DNA of 64,000 nucleotides from JBBRVW01 sp038246545 (GCA_038246545.1 JBBRVW010000002.1:112161-176160), one strand, 5' to 3'. Positions 29,001-37,895 are shown, numbered from the stretch's first letter. The notes: generated by a model from the letters alone, not told the origin. A program made the numbers and translations.

Positions 29001-30221
29001 GACGGGCTGTACTCCCTCGGGTCGGTGGTGGCCGTCACCCCGGGCCGGCACGTCCACGGCGGCAGCCGCCGGCTGACCCGGCGCGACCTGCTGCTCCAGG
29101 TCGGCGAGCTCGACCGGTGGGGGCGGGCGGTCGCCCGCGGCGGCGGCCGGACCCGCAGCCGCTCCGCCGGCCGCGCCGGGGTGCTCGCCGCCGGCCGCAG
29201 CCGCACCGACATCACCGTCGCCGCGACGCAGGGCGAGGCGCTGACCACCGTCGAGCGCCCCGACGTCCGCACGCTCGCCGCCCGCCAGTCGCAGGCGTCC
29301 CGGCCGGTGGCGGCCCGGCCGGTCCAGCTCGCCCTCGAGCTCGACGACGCACCCGGCTCGATCGAGCCGAGCGGCCTGCCCGAGCTCACCGGTGCCGAGC
29401 GGGTGCGGGCCGAGCTCGAAGTGCTCGGCCTGGACGCGACCCGGCACGTCGTCGACTTCTACGAGCCGTTCCTCGCCGCGATCCGCGCCACCCGTGCGCC
29501 CGACATGGTGCACTGCCGCAGCCAGGCAGAGGTGCTCGTCGCCGGGGTGAAGGTCGCCACCCAGACACCGCCGATCCGGTCCGGCCGGCGCGTCGTCTTC
29601 GTCACCCTCGACGACGCCCGCGGCCCGGTCGACGCCACCTTCTTCGAGGACGCCCAGGGTCCCTACGCCGCGACGCTGTTCCACTCCTGGCTGCTGGTCA
29701 TCCGCGGCCACGTCCGGCGCACCGGCCCGCGCGGGGTGTCGCTGCGGGCCACCGGCTGCTGGGAGCTGCCCGCACTGCACGAGGCCTGGCTCGGCGGGGG
29801 GCTCGACGCCGTCGCCGCGGCGATGGCCGAGACCGGACCGGTCACCGACCGGTCGGTGACCGGGGCCGCCGAGAGCCGCTCGAGCCGCCCGGTCATGACC
29901 CGGCCGCCCACCGGAGGCGGACCCACCGTCTACGAGCCGCGCGAGCAGGGCGGCCGGGCGGCCGGCGGCATGGGCAACAAGGTCGACCGGAGCGGGGCCG
30001 ACCGGAACCGCCCGCCGGACGACGGTGGCATCACCCGTCGGGTGCTGGTGCACCCGAGCGGCTTCCGCCAGTCGCCGTACGCCGACATCAAGCCGCCGGG
30101 CGACGACGCCAAGGACGCCAAGACCGCCGCGCGCCAGGAGGCGGCACGGGCTGACTCACGACCCCGGCGGCCGGCGCCGCGCAAGCTGTGGCACTCCAGC
30201 CCGGGCAGCTCCGGTGGCTGA
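26082..30221 (+). CDS. dnaE2: Error-prone DNA polymerase III alpha, DnaE2-type
   Basis: C-family translesion polymerase of 1379 aa, induced in SOS mutagenesis. Visible in order: an N-terminal PHP domain (VHLHVASGYSLRYGASHP; the later motif reads ALTDRDGVYG, with Arg where many have His), a DNA-polymerase core with catalytic Asps at 461/463 in LPDVDVDVESARR, FDKDDVEELGLLKLDVLGI supplying the third Asp, AHAAAFALPTYQSAWLKAHH, then HhH and OB-fold regions and a basic C-terminal tail. Residues 884-900 are encoded by a perfect 50-bp palindrome. ATG 26082 has no strong SD. The gene follows the HEPN gene by 38 nt. Confidence 0.9.
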   Translation: MAPVSGDPFVHLHVASGYSLRYGASHPHVLVERAVEHGMDTLALTDRDGVYGAVKFARAARSAGIRPVLGVDLALEPTGLLAAPLAHPSLAGRPGASSAGALRTPARGGATVDPRHPRVTLLARDKAGWAALCRLVSATHLRGERGRPVSTLDLVAEHVRAASDAGGGLLVLLGPGSEVGRALTARRPDLARTVLSRWYDAVDRADLLLEVVSHRGPDDRPRAARMLGLAVEERLTAVLSNAVRYADRSDAPTADVLDASRRLVALDARHVDRVTAEGYLKSGKEMAEVAGEVAAAAGLDQQAARRLLAATRRVADRCAVDPRADLGMGEVHFPDLDVLGAAEGTGGDRIAVVDKVGAAQALLRERCEAGLGRRGMPATAEVRRRLDDELHVIETLGYPSYFLTVADVVDLIRDMGVRAAARGSGAGSLVNYLLGISGVDPIRHGLLMERFLSPLREALPDVDVDVESARRTEVYEKILERFGGERVACVSMMDTYRVRHAIRDVGAALGMPPGEIDQIAKAFPHIRARDVHDALAELPELRASRLGSGQLDLLFRMVARLDGLPRHVALHPCGVLLSDTTLLDRTPVEASWLGFPMSQFDKDDVEELGLLKLDVLGIRMQSAMAYALDEVRRVDGVEVDIDDQSQVPFDDPATFALVQSTRTLGMFQIESPGQRELVGKFGPETFGDLITDISLFRPGPVKSDMVTPFLRARQGWTEPEYLHEDLRYALEETCGVVVFHEQVLEIVATFTGCSLAEADEVRRTLGAPGGQDEIEVWLRPRAYARGYDTATVDRVWEVLKAFASFGFCKAHAAAFALPTYQSAWLKAHHTAAFLAGVLTHDPGMYPKRLILDDARQFGIAVLPLDVNRSDATYRLELLDDTPQDLSASGRRIRRPEADRSQAVAGPAGEQGWPWQERPGRYGIRLSLAEVKGISEAEVARVVAGRPYGSVADFWNRASVSRPVVERLVLVGAFDGLYSLGSVVAVTPGRHVHGGSRRLTRRDLLLQVGELDRWGRAVARGGGRTRSRSAGRAGVLAAGRSRTDITVAATQGEALTTVERPDVRTLAARQSQASRPVAARPVQLALELDDAPGSIEPSGLPELTGAERVRAELEVLGLDATRHVVDFYEPFLAAIRATRAPDMVHCRSQAEVLVAGVKVATQTPPIRSGRRVVFVTLDDARGPVDATFFEDAQGPYAATLFHSWLLVIRGHVRRTGPRGVSLRATGCWELPALHEAWLGGGLDAVAAAMAETGPVTDRSVTGAAESRSSRPVMTRPPTGGGPTVYEPREQGGRAAGGMGNKVDRSGADRNRPPDDGGITRRVLVHPSGFRQSPYADIKPPGDDAKDAKTAARQEAARADSRPRRPAPRKLWHSSPGSSGG
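28731..28780. repeat. Perfect 50-bp palindrome inside dnaE2
   Basis: Two 25-nt arms (28731-28755 and 28756-28780) are exact reverse complements with no loop and GTATAC at the centre. It keeps the dnaE2 frame, encoding DLSASGRRIRRPEADR between a conserved segment ending RLELLDDTP and GRYGIRLSLAEVKGIS. Its lower GC and symmetry are unlike the surrounding codons, and it looks like an inserted palindromic element. Confidence 0.95.
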
Positions 30222-30260
30222 CCGAACCGGGATGAGCGGGTCACCACGAGCGCCGCTCAG

Positions 30261-30266
30261 TAGCCT
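30261..30266 (+). promoter_or_regulatory. -10 box (TAGCCT) for leaderless methyltransferase gene
   Basis: TAGCCT is followed by 6 nt and GTG 30273. Confidence 0.5.
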
Positions 30267-30272
30267 GAGGCC

Positions 30273-31034
30273 GTGCCCTCCTCAGCCCGCACCGACGAGC
30301 TCGACCGCAGCACCCGCACCCCGCGCACCGCGGTGGTGTGGGACGCGCTGCGCGACCTCGCGACCGGCGGCGACCCCCACCGGCCGCTCGACGTCGTCGA
30401 CGTCGGCGGCGGCACCGGGGGGTTCGCCGTGCCGCTGGCCCGGCTCGGCCACCGGGTCACCGTGGTAGACCCCAGTCCCGATGCCCTCGCCGCCCTGCAG
30501 CGCCGGGCCGGCGAGGCCGGGGTCGAGGTCCGTGCCGTCCAGGGCGACGCAGCCGGCCTGCTCGACGTCGTCGACGCCGGCAGCGCCGACCTGGTGCTCT
30601 GCCACGGCGTCCTCGAGTACGTCGACGACCCGGTGCCCGCCCTCGCTGCACTCGCGTCGGCGCTCCGGCCCGGCGGCACCCTCAGCCTGCTGGTCACGTC
30701 CCGCAACGCTGTCGTCCTCGCCCGGGCGATGGCCGGCCGGTTCGCCGAGGCCCGGCACGCCCTCGACGACCCCGACGGTCGCTGGGGGCCGGGCGACCCG
30801 CTGCGGCGCCGCTTCACCGAGCCGGTGCTCACCGCCCTGCTCGCCGCCGCCGGCCTGCGCGTCGAGGGGCTGCACGGCGTCCGCACCGTCGCCGACCTGG
30901 TCCCGGGCGCCCTGGTCGACGGCGAGCCCGGTGCTGCCGAGGCGCTCGTCGACCTCGAGACGGCCACGGCCGCACTGCCCGAGTTCCGGGCGCTCGCGAC
31001 CCAGCTGCACGTCCGTGCCACCACCCGTCGCTGA
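30273..31034 (+). CDS. Class I SAM-dependent methyltransferase
   Basis: A 253-aa protein with motif I VVDVGGGTGGFAVPLARLG, the acidic end of strand 2 in VTVVDPSPDAL, the motif II region QGDAAGLLDVV, and LVLCHGVLEYVDDP followed by LRPGGTLSLLV. These are hallmarks of the SmtA/UbiE-like Rossmann family. The substrate is unknown. It lies between dnaE2 and dinB but has its own leaderless promoter, so it need not be SOS-regulated. The dinB start is 21 nt beyond its stop. Confidence 0.82.
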   Translation: MPSSARTDELDRSTRTPRTAVVWDALRDLATGGDPHRPLDVVDVGGGTGGFAVPLARLGHRVTVVDPSPDALAALQRRAGEAGVEVRAVQGDAAGLLDVVDAGSADLVLCHGVLEYVDDPVPALAALASALRPGGTLSLLVTSRNAVVLARAMAGRFAEARHALDDPDGRWGPGDPLRRRFTEPVLTALLAAAGLRVEGLHGVRTVADLVPGALVDGEPGAAEALVDLETATAALPEFRALATQLHVRATTRR

Positions 31035-31055
31035 CGTCGAGGGCGACCACCACCG

Positions 31056-32387
31056 ATGAGCCGCAGCCAGCAGCTGCACCGGCCGGGGCCGCCGTCCGGG
31101 CCGCCGGGTGACGACACCGGCTGCCCGATGCTGCACGTCGACATGGACGCCTTCTACGCGTCCTGCGAGCTCATCAGCCGCCCGGAGCTGAAGGGGACGC
31201 CGGTCATCATCGGCGGCGGTTCGCGCGGCGTGGTGCTGTCCGCGACCTACGAGGCGCGCAGCTACGGCGTGCACTCGGCGATGCCCATGACCCGGGCCCG
31301 GCGGCTGTGCCCCCAGGCCACCGTCGTCGAGCCGAGCCACGGTCTCTACTCCACGGTCTCCGCCGGGGTGATGGAGATCTTCCGGTCGGTGACTCCGATG
31401 GTCGAGCCGCTCTCGCTCGACGAGGCGTTCCTCGACGTCTCCGGAGCGATCCGCCGGCTCGGCCGGCCGAGCGAGATCGGCCAGCTGATCCGCGACCGGG
31501 TCGCCGACGAGCAGGGCATCACCTGCTCGGTCGGCATCGCCTCGACCAAGTTCGTCGCCAAGCTGGCCTCCACCCGCAGCAAGCCCGACGGCCTGCTCGT
31601 GGTCCCGGCAGCCGACGTGGTGGCGTTCCTGCACCCGCTCCCGGTCGGCGCCCTGTGGGGGGTGGGGGAGAAGACCGAGAAGGAGCTGACCCGGCTCGGG
31701 CTGCACACCGTCGGCGACATCGCCCACACCCCGGCGCAGACCCTGGTGCGCGCTCTCGGTCAGGCGACCGGCTCGCACCTGCACGCACTGTCCTGGGGCC
31801 GCGACGAGCGCAGGGTGGTGCCGCACGAGCCGGACAAGAGCATCGGCGCCGAGGAGACCTTCGCCCGCGACGTCGACGACCCCGACGTCGTCCGGCGCGA
31901 GCTGCTGCGCCTGGCCGAGCGCACCGCGGGGCGGCTGCGCAGCGCCGGCCTGGCCGGCCGCACGATCAGCATCAAGATCCGGTTCGCCGACTTCACCACG
32001 ATCACCCGGGCGCGCACCCTGCCGGAGGCCACCGACGTGGCCGCCGTCCTCTACGCCACCGCCCGCCAGCTCTACGAGGCGCTCGGCCTGGACCGGGCCC
32101 GGCTCCGGCTCGTCGGCATCCGGGTCGAGGGCCTGACCGAGTCCGAGTCCGCACCGCACCAGCTGCTGCTCGGGGAGCGCAGCCAGGGGCGTCGGGAGGC
32201 CGAGCAGGCCGCCGACAAGGCCGCCCGCCGCTTCGGTCACGGAGTGGTGCAGCCGGCCAGCCTGGTCGACCCCCGCCGGGCCGCCACGACCGGGACGTCG
32301 CCCGGCACCGGTGACGGCGTCAGCCGGAACGGGCCCGACGGACCGCCGTACGAACGCGCGCCACGTCGCGGTCGCACCGATCGCTGA
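31056..32387 (+). CDS. dinB: DNA polymerase IV (Y family)
   Basis: Translesion Y-family polymerase of 443 aa. The catalytic metal sites are in MLHVDMDAFYASCE and LSLDEAFLDVSG; steric residues lie in SATYEARSYGVHSAMP. Thumb and little-finger regions follow (GVGEKTEKELTRLG; ISIKIRFADFTTITRARTL). A possible beta-clamp motif is HQLLLGE near residue 368. The basic C-terminal tail of about 60 residues is dispensable in many homologues. No LexA box lies in front, so expression may depend on readthrough from the SOS promoter or from the methyltransferase promoter. Confidence 0.92.
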   Translation: MSRSQQLHRPGPPSGPPGDDTGCPMLHVDMDAFYASCELISRPELKGTPVIIGGGSRGVVLSATYEARSYGVHSAMPMTRARRLCPQATVVEPSHGLYSTVSAGVMEIFRSVTPMVEPLSLDEAFLDVSGAIRRLGRPSEIGQLIRDRVADEQGITCSVGIASTKFVAKLASTRSKPDGLLVVPAADVVAFLHPLPVGALWGVGEKTEKELTRLGLHTVGDIAHTPAQTLVRALGQATGSHLHALSWGRDERRVVPHEPDKSIGAEETFARDVDDPDVVRRELLRLAERTAGRLRSAGLAGRTISIKIRFADFTTITRARTLPEATDVAAVLYATARQLYEALGLDRARLRLVGIRVEGLTESESAPHQLLLGERSQGRREAEQAADKAARRFGHGVVQPASLVDPRRAATTGTSPGTGDGVSRNGPDGPPYERAPRRGRTDR

Positions 32388-32488
32388 GCCGGTCATCCGA
32401 GGGGGGCCGACCGGCGGAAGAGTGATCGTCCGTACCCACCGTTCTTCACAGGCTTCCCGGTCCGGGTTTCATCTGACCCTCCGGGCGC

Positions 32489-32494
32489 ATATCC
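32489..32494 (+). promoter_or_regulatory. Possible -10 (TATCCT) for DUF3040 gene
   Basis: TATCCT lies 64 nt before the GTG start, with TTCATC about 16 nt upstream as a weak -35. The 171-nt gap after dinB holds nothing else clear. Confidence 0.3.
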
Positions 32495-32558
32495 TGGGTC
32501 TACGCACCTCATGGGTCGCGAACCCTGCACCTGGACGACTGTCCCCGAGGAGGAGTCC

Positions 32559-33002
32559 GTGCCGCTCTCCGAGCACGAGCAGCGACTGCTCGAGCAGATG
32601 GAGCGCGCCCTCTATGCCGAGGACCCGAAGTTCGCGTCCTCGCTGCGCGGCAAGGACCCCCGGAGCAACTTCCGCCGGCGCGCCCTGCTGGCCGGTCTCG
32701 TGTTCCTGGTCGGTGTGGTCCTGCTGATGACCGGCCTGGTCGCGCAGCAGGTGCCCGTCAGCATCGTGGGCTTCGTCCTCATGCTGGCGTCCGCGTTCTT
32801 CGCCGTCACGAGCTACCGGGCCGTGACGACCGCCGCCAAGCTCGGTGTCGTCGACCCCAGCGGGGTCCGGCGCCCACCGCAGAAGGCCGGCGCCGGTGGT
32901 GGCCGGCGCCAGCGCGGGTCCGTCGGGTCCGGCGGGTTCATGGCCCGGATGGAAGAGCGCTGGAACCGCCGTCGCGACGAGAACGGCCGCAGCGACATCT
33001 GA
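32559..33002 (+). CDS. DUF3040 membrane protein
   Basis: Small actinobacterial membrane protein of 147 aa. The N-terminus PLSEHEQRLLEQMERALYAEDPKFASSLRG is diagnostic of DUF3040. Two hydrophobic helices (RRALLAGLVFLVGVVLLMTG; VPVSIVGFVLMLASAFFAV) are followed by a basic tail. GAGGAGGAG lies 4 nt before the GTG start. This family is often found next to the dcw cluster. Function is unknown. Confidence 0.85.
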   Translation: MPLSEHEQRLLEQMERALYAEDPKFASSLRGKDPRSNFRRRALLAGLVFLVGVVLLMTGLVAQQVPVSIVGFVLMLASAFFAVTSYRAVTTAAKLGVVDPSGVRRPPQKAGAGGGRRQRGSVGSGGFMARMEERWNRRRDENGRSDI

Positions 33003-33184
33003 GCCGGAGCGACCCGCACCAGCCGGGTCCCGCCCCACCCGGTCCCGCCGGCAGCACCCCGCGAACGCCCTGATCGCTCGGGTGCGACCTTCGGCGGCAA
33101 CACGCCGGCGACCCCGGCTGCGTGGTGCCGAGCAACGTGGCACCCGAGCCACCGCCAACGCGGCCGGTGGGCCGGGTGGCCTGG

Positions 33185-35569
33185 TCAGGAGCGGCGCAGG
33201 CGGAGCCGGGTGCCGACCGCGGCGGACGCTGCGTCGATGCCGTCCAGCACGTCGGCCAGCTTCTCGCTGAGACCGGCCGCGACGGTGCGGGTCGACCGCG
33301 GCAGCAGCCGGACCCGCCACCGGCCCCACCGCGACGCGTCGGCGGTGAGCGCGGCGCGCACCATCCCCACGTCGGCGCGCAGGTCGCCGACCGGCGACAT
33401 CGCCGGGGCGTAGCGGGCCTGCTCGGTGGCGGCGGCGATCCGCTGCACGGCCGCGGAGGGGTCCCCCGTCAGGTGCCGCTGCTCGATGAGTCGGGCCGCA
33501 CCGCGACGCGGCGGGTCGGCCGGGTCCCAGTCGTAGCCGTGGTCGACCAGGATGTCGTGCAGATCCTTCCACGCAGCCAGGGCCAGCGCAGCAGGGGTCC
33601 TGGCGTCGGCCCAGCGGCTGCGCCGCAGCAGCATCCGCGTGAACGACGGGACGGCGAGCAGCACGAGCACGACCAGGCCGATCACGAACGGCAGGACCGG
33701 GATCCGGATCGGGCCGGCACCGATGCCGCCGCCGCCCTTCGGGGGCGGCTCGAAGATGTCCTCGCGCAGCCGCGGGTTGGCAGCCGCATCGCCGGTGGCC
33801 GTGCTCGTCGGCGTCGGGCTCGCGCCGGGCGTCTCGCTCGGCGCGCCGCCGCCGGGCCGCTCGGTGGCGTACTGCGGCGGCACGACGCCGGACGGCGCGC
33901 CGGACGACGGCGTGGGCTCGAACCGCACCCAGCCCACTCCCTGGAAGTACAGCTCCGGCCAGGCGTGCGCGTCGTGCGCGCCGACGACGTAGCTGCCGTT
34001 CGGCTGCTTCTGCCCGGGCGCGAAGCCGACGGCGACCCTGGCCGGGATGCCCTGGTCCCGTGCCATCACGGCCATGGTCGAGGAGAACTGCACGCAGTAG
34101 CCGCGCCTGGTCGCGAGGAAGGCGGCGATGGCGTCCGACCCGTTCTTGTCGCCGGGGCCGGTCGGGTCGAGCGTCTGGGAGTACTGGAACTCCGGGCCGC
34201 GCAGCCAGTCCTGGATCGCGAGCGCCTTCGCGTAGTTGGTGGTGGCCTGCGCATCAGCGACGACCTTGTCGGCGGCCGCACCGATGGCCGGGTCGAGGGA
34301 CTCGGGCAGCCGGACGTACGTGCGCAGGGAGGCGGGCACCGACGGGGACGCGGCGTTCAGCTGCGCCGCGGTGGGCTCCACCGACAGCGAGGCCACCGCG
34401 TAGGAGATCTGCCGGGTCGAGCTGTTCTCACCGAAGACGTTGAACGTCGTCGGGTCGTAGAGCCAGGTGCCGTCGATGTCGCGCACCTTGGTCGCGGGGT
34501 AGGGCAGCGGCAGCCAGCGCTGGTCGAGGTCGAACACCTCGATCCGGTGGGTTCTCTTCCCCCGGTTCACTGTCGGGCCGAGCCCCGGCGCCGTGCCCAG
34601 GCCGTCCTCGACGTCGTTGCTGTCGCGGGACACCTTGAGGTTGCTGGGCGACCAGGTGTCGCCGGTGAACGTGTCGTCGGCGACCAGCCGGAGGTAGGTG
34701 GGCCGGCCGCGGTACCGGATGAGCGGGGTGTTCTCGCCCTGCCGCAGGCTCGACCCCAGGTCGAGGATCGGGTTGACGACCGTCACCTCGGGGCCGCCGC
34801 CCCCGCCACGGCCGAAGCCGCCGCTGCCGAACCCGAAGCTGCTCGCCGTGACGTCGGGCAGCACGGCCGGCACGATCAGGGCCAGCCCGAGCGCGGTCGC
34901 GCCGACGCGTCGGCCGACCTGGCCCAGCGGGGCAGTCTCGACCTCCGGGCGGTAGTTGGTGCGCTCGGCGCTGTAGCGCATCGGGCGGCCCCACCGGCTG
35001 ACCCGCTCGCGCGACTCGGCCAGCAGCAGGGTGAGGAACGCGACGCCGCAGAGCGCGAAGGCGACCCAGCCCACACCGTCGGGCGCGACGGCGGTGGGCA
35101 CGGTGTAGAGGACCAGCAGCGGCAGCCCCGCGAGCGCGGCCCGGCGGAAGGTGACCGCGAGGGTGTCGACGAGCAGCGCCACCAGGCCGACGCCGGCCAC
35201 GGTGAGCAGCTCGATGCCGGGGGAGACCCCGATCGGCGCCTGGTAGCGGTTGATGTCGCGGCGCCCGGAGGTGGCCAGCTCGCCGAGGTGGTCGATCGAG
35301 GCGGTCCACGGGATGACCCCGAACAGCGCCTCGGCGTGGGCGTAGCGCAGCACGAGGTAGAGCAGCAGCGCGAGTGCCCCGCCGACCGCGACGGTGCTGC
35401 GCGAGGCCGCCAGCCGGCGGGCCGCCTCGCTCCCGGCGCCGACCACGAGCACGCCGAACGCCGTGGGCAGGAACCAGGAGCCGGTGAGGAAGGCGGGGCC
35501 GAGGCAGATCGCGGCGGCGATGGTGGCGAAGGCGGCGGCCAGCGGCATCCGCAGCGACGACACGGTCAT
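33185..35569 (-). CDS. TgpA-like transglutaminase-domain membrane protein (DUF3488)
   Basis: A 794-aa membrane protein. N-terminal helices (to about residue 250) are followed by an exported region with a transglutaminase core: the Cys in RRGYCVQFSSTMAVMARDQG, the His in GAHDAHAWPELYF, and FEPTP at the position where many family members have DPTP. A Pro/Thr/Ser linker, another helix, and a cytoplasmic DUF4129-like tail complete it. The ATG overlaps the upstream DUF58 stop (ATGA). It is the last gene of the MoxR-DUF58-TgpA module, thought to remodel envelope proteins or peptidoglycan, although the substrate is unknown. Confidence 0.85.
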   Translation of the reverse strand: MTVSSLRMPLAAAFATIAAAICLGPAFLTGSWFLPTAFGVLVVGAGSEAARRLAASRSTVAVGGALALLLYLVLRYAHAEALFGVIPWTASIDHLGELATSGRRDINRYQAPIGVSPGIELLTVAGVGLVALLVDTLAVTFRRAALAGLPLLVLYTVPTAVAPDGVGWVAFALCGVAFLTLLLAESRERVSRWGRPMRYSAERTNYRPEVETAPLGQVGRRVGATALGLALIVPAVLPDVTASSFGFGSGGFGRGGGGGPEVTVVNPILDLGSSLRQGENTPLIRYRGRPTYLRLVADDTFTGDTWSPSNLKVSRDSNDVEDGLGTAPGLGPTVNRGKRTHRIEVFDLDQRWLPLPYPATKVRDIDGTWLYDPTTFNVFGENSSTRQISYAVASLSVEPTAAQLNAASPSVPASLRTYVRLPESLDPAIGAAADKVVADAQATTNYAKALAIQDWLRGPEFQYSQTLDPTGPGDKNGSDAIAAFLATRRGYCVQFSSTMAVMARDQGIPARVAVGFAPGQKQPNGSYVVGAHDAHAWPELYFQGVGWVRFEPTPSSGAPSGVVPPQYATERPGGGAPSETPGASPTPTSTATGDAAANPRLREDIFEPPPKGGGGIGAGPIRIPVLPFVIGLVVLVLLAVPSFTRMLLRRSRWADARTPAALALAAWKDLHDILVDHGYDWDPADPPRRGAARLIEQRHLTGDPSAAVQRIAAATEQARYAPAMSPVGDLRADVGMVRAALTADASRWGRWRVRLLPRSTRTVAAGLSEKLADVLDGIDAASAAVGTRLRLRRS

Positions 35570-36864
35570 CGCGTCGTCCCCGCGAGGGTGCGCATGGCGG
35601 CGGACCCGTGCCGGCCGGCCTGGCTCCACAAGTCGGGCAGGGAGTCGCCGGCCTTGGCGCGCAGCACCCGCCACCCCGACGCGCGCAGCAGCTCGATCGA
35701 GCCGGCGACGTCGGCCGGGGACACGCGCGACCGCGACGCGGCGACGTTCCAGGTCGGTGTGTCCAGGACGATCGCGACGGCCGTCGTGGTGCCGTGCCGG
35801 AGCCGGGAGAGCAGCCGGGTCTCCTCGAGGTCGAGCGATCCGAGCACGGCCACCAGCAGGCCGTCGCCGCCGCCGCGGCGCAGGGCGGCCGAGGCGTTTC
35901 GCAGGCTGTGGTGGCTCGACGTCTGCAGGACGGCGAACGCATCGAGCAGCGCGCCTTCGACGTCGCTGCTGCCGCCGTCGACGCCCAGGTCGCTGCCCTC
36001 GATCGCCGCACCGGTGTCGGTCAGCAGCCGGACGTGGTAGCCGGAGCGGACCAGGTGCACACCCACCGACGCGGCCGCGGCGACGGCCCACTCGAAGGAG
36101 GACGCCGGCCCCTCGCCGCCGTGCGCGACGGACCGCGAGTCGAGCAGCAGGGTGGCGCGGGCCTGCCACGGCTGCTCCTCGCGGCGGACCATGACCTTGT
36201 CGAGCCGGGCGGTGGAGCGCCAGTGCACGCGGCGCAGGTCGTCGCCCTGGCGGTACTCGCGGACGCCGGCGTCGTCCTCGCCGGCGCTGGCGAGCGACCG
36301 GGCCTGGCTCTCGCCGCTGCCGGTCCACTCGCCCGCGAGCGCGACCGCCGGTAGCGGCGTGACCGGTGGGGTGACGACGAGGGTGTCCCGCGAGCTGAAG
36401 GACCGCTGCAGCTCGCACATGCCGAACGGGTCGGTGAGGCGGATCGTCAGCGGGCCCAGGCTGTAGCGCCCGCGCACGTCGGACCGCACCGAGTAGGTGA
36501 CCTCGCGACGGCCGCGGGGCTCGACCCGGTCGAGGACGAACCGCGGCCGCGACCCGAGGACGTAGGGCACCTTGTCCTCGACGAGGAGCAGCCCGGTCGG
36601 CAGCCGCGAGACGTTGTCGAGCCGGAGGGTGACCGCGGTGTCCTGGCCGGCCGCGGTGCGGCCGGAGCCGAGACGTCGCCGCGACGACAGCCGGTACCGG
36701 GTGCGTGCCACGACGAGCGCGCTCACCAGGGGCAGCGCGAACAGCAGGATCGCCACCCGCAGCAGGTCCTTCTGCGACGTCGCGACCGCGGCGAGCAGGA
36801 CGGCGACACCGGCGGCGATGAACGACCGTCCGCGGGTCGTGAGGCCCTGCAGCGCGTCGCGCAC
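35566..36864 (-). CDS. DUF58 domain protein, module 1
   Basis: A 432-aa protein with two N-terminal membrane helices and a C-terminal von Willebrand-like DUF58 domain. The signature is GVREYRQGDDLRRVHWRST with the following ARLDKVMVRREEQ. The GTG start at 36864 overlaps the MoxR stop as TAGTG, and the gene's own stop overlaps tgpA, indicating translational coupling throughout. DUF58 proteins usually function with an adjacent MoxR ATPase. Confidence 0.85.
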   Translation of the reverse strand: MRDALQGLTTRGRSFIAAGVAVLLAAVATSQKDLLRVAILLFALPLVSALVVARTRYRLSSRRRLGSGRTAAGQDTAVTLRLDNVSRLPTGLLLVEDKVPYVLGSRPRFVLDRVEPRGRREVTYSVRSDVRGRYSLGPLTIRLTDPFGMCELQRSFSSRDTLVVTPPVTPLPAVALAGEWTGSGESQARSLASAGEDDAGVREYRQGDDLRRVHWRSTARLDKVMVRREEQPWQARATLLLDSRSVAHGGEGPASSFEWAVAAAASVGVHLVRSGYHVRLLTDTGAAIEGSDLGVDGGSSDVEGALLDAFAVLQTSSHHSLRNASAALRRGGGDGLLVAVLGSLDLEETRLLSRLRHGTTTAVAIVLDTPTWNVAASRSRVSPADVAGSIELLRASGWRVLRAKAGDSLPDLWSQAGRHGSAAMRTLAGTTR

Positions 36865-37895
36865 TACTGAGTGCTCCGCCTGCCGCGCGACTCGTCGGGG
36901 AGGGGGAGCGAGGCGACGATGTCGGCCACGATGTCCTCGGTGGAGCGGCGGCCTATCTGCGACTCCGCGGTGGGGAGCAGCCGGTGGGCGAGAACGGCGA
37001 CCGCCAGGTCCTGCACGTCGTCCGGCAGCACGTAGTCGCGGTCGTCGAGCGCCGCAGCGGCGCGGGCCGCCCGGATGAGGTGCAGGGTCGCGCGTGGTGA
37101 CGCACCCAGCCGCAGCTCGCTGGACGCCCTGGTCGCGAGGACGAGGTCCACGGCGTACTGGCGGACCTGGTCGGACACGTGGATCTCGCGGACGACGCGG
37201 ATCAGCTCGGCGATCTCGGTGGCGTCCGACACCGACTGGAGGGTGTCCAGCGGCGAGGTCTTGCCGTGGGTGTCGAGCATGGTGAGCTCGGCCTGCTCGT
37301 TGGGGTAGCCCATCGACAGCCGCATCATGAAGCGGTCGCGCTGTGCCTCGGGGAGGGGATAGGTGCCCTCCATCTCGATCGGGTTCTGGGTCGCGACGAC
37401 CATGAACGGCAGCGCCAGCTCGTACGTCTCGCCGTCGACGGTGACCTGACGCTCCTCCATGCACTCGAGGAGGGCCGACTGGGTCTTGGGCGAGGCCCGG
37501 TTGATCTCGTCGCCGACGACGATGTTGGCGAAGATCGCGCCCGGCTTGAACTCGAACTCGCGACGCTCCTGGTTGAAGATCGAGACGCCGGTGATGTCGG
37601 AGGGCAGCAGGTCCGGGGTGAACTGCACGCGACGCACGGAGCAGTCGACGGACCGCGCGAGGGCCTTGGCGAGCATCGTCTTGCCGACGCCGGGGACGTC
37701 CTCGATGAGCAGGTGACCCTCGGCCAGCATGACCGTGATGGCGAGCTGGACGGTCTCCCGCTTGCCCTCGATGACGCTCTCCACCGCGCGGCGGATGCGG
37801 GTCGTGGTGTCGGCCAGGGCAGCAAGCTCCGCCTTGGCAGCACGCGGCGCCCCGGCGCGGTCCGGACTGCTCTCGGTCGTCTCGCCCACGCTCAA
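36864..37895 (-). CDS. MoxR-family AAA+ ATPase, module 1
   Basis: AAA+ ATPase of 343 aa. Walker A lies in LIEDVPGVGKTMLAKALA, Walker B in NIVVGDEINRASPKTQSALL, sensor 1 in VVATQNPIEMEGTYPLPEAQ, and sensor 2 in LGASPRATLHLIRAARA. MoxR proteins are chaperone-like and act on partner DUF58 or VWA proteins. The TTG at 37895 follows GAGGAGG by about 4 nt; GTG 37889 is an alternative with a 10-nt spacing. The 120-nt gap upstream may hold a promoter for this module. Confidence 0.88.
   Translation of the reverse strand: MSVGETTESSPDRAGAPRAAKAELAALADTTTRIRRAVESVIEGKRETVQLAITVMLAEGHLLIEDVPGVGKTMLAKALARSVDCSVRRVQFTPDLLPSDITGVSIFNQERREFEFKPGAIFANIVVGDEINRASPKTQSALLECMEERQVTVDGETYELALPFMVVATQNPIEMEGTYPLPEAQRDRFMMRLSMGYPNEQAELTMLDTHGKTSPLDTLQSVSDATEIAELIRVVREIHVSDQVRQYAVDLVLATRASSELRLGASPRATLHLIRAARAAAALDDRDYVLPDDVQDLAVAVLAHRLLPTAESQIGRRSTEDIVADIVASLPLPDESRGRRSTQ

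Noticed and set aside
33122..36040. A 972-codon forward frame opposite TgpA and DUF58
   Set aside because: Low-complexity Arg/Gly/Val composition typical of antisense frames in GC-rich DNA; the reverse-strand genes have clear motifs.
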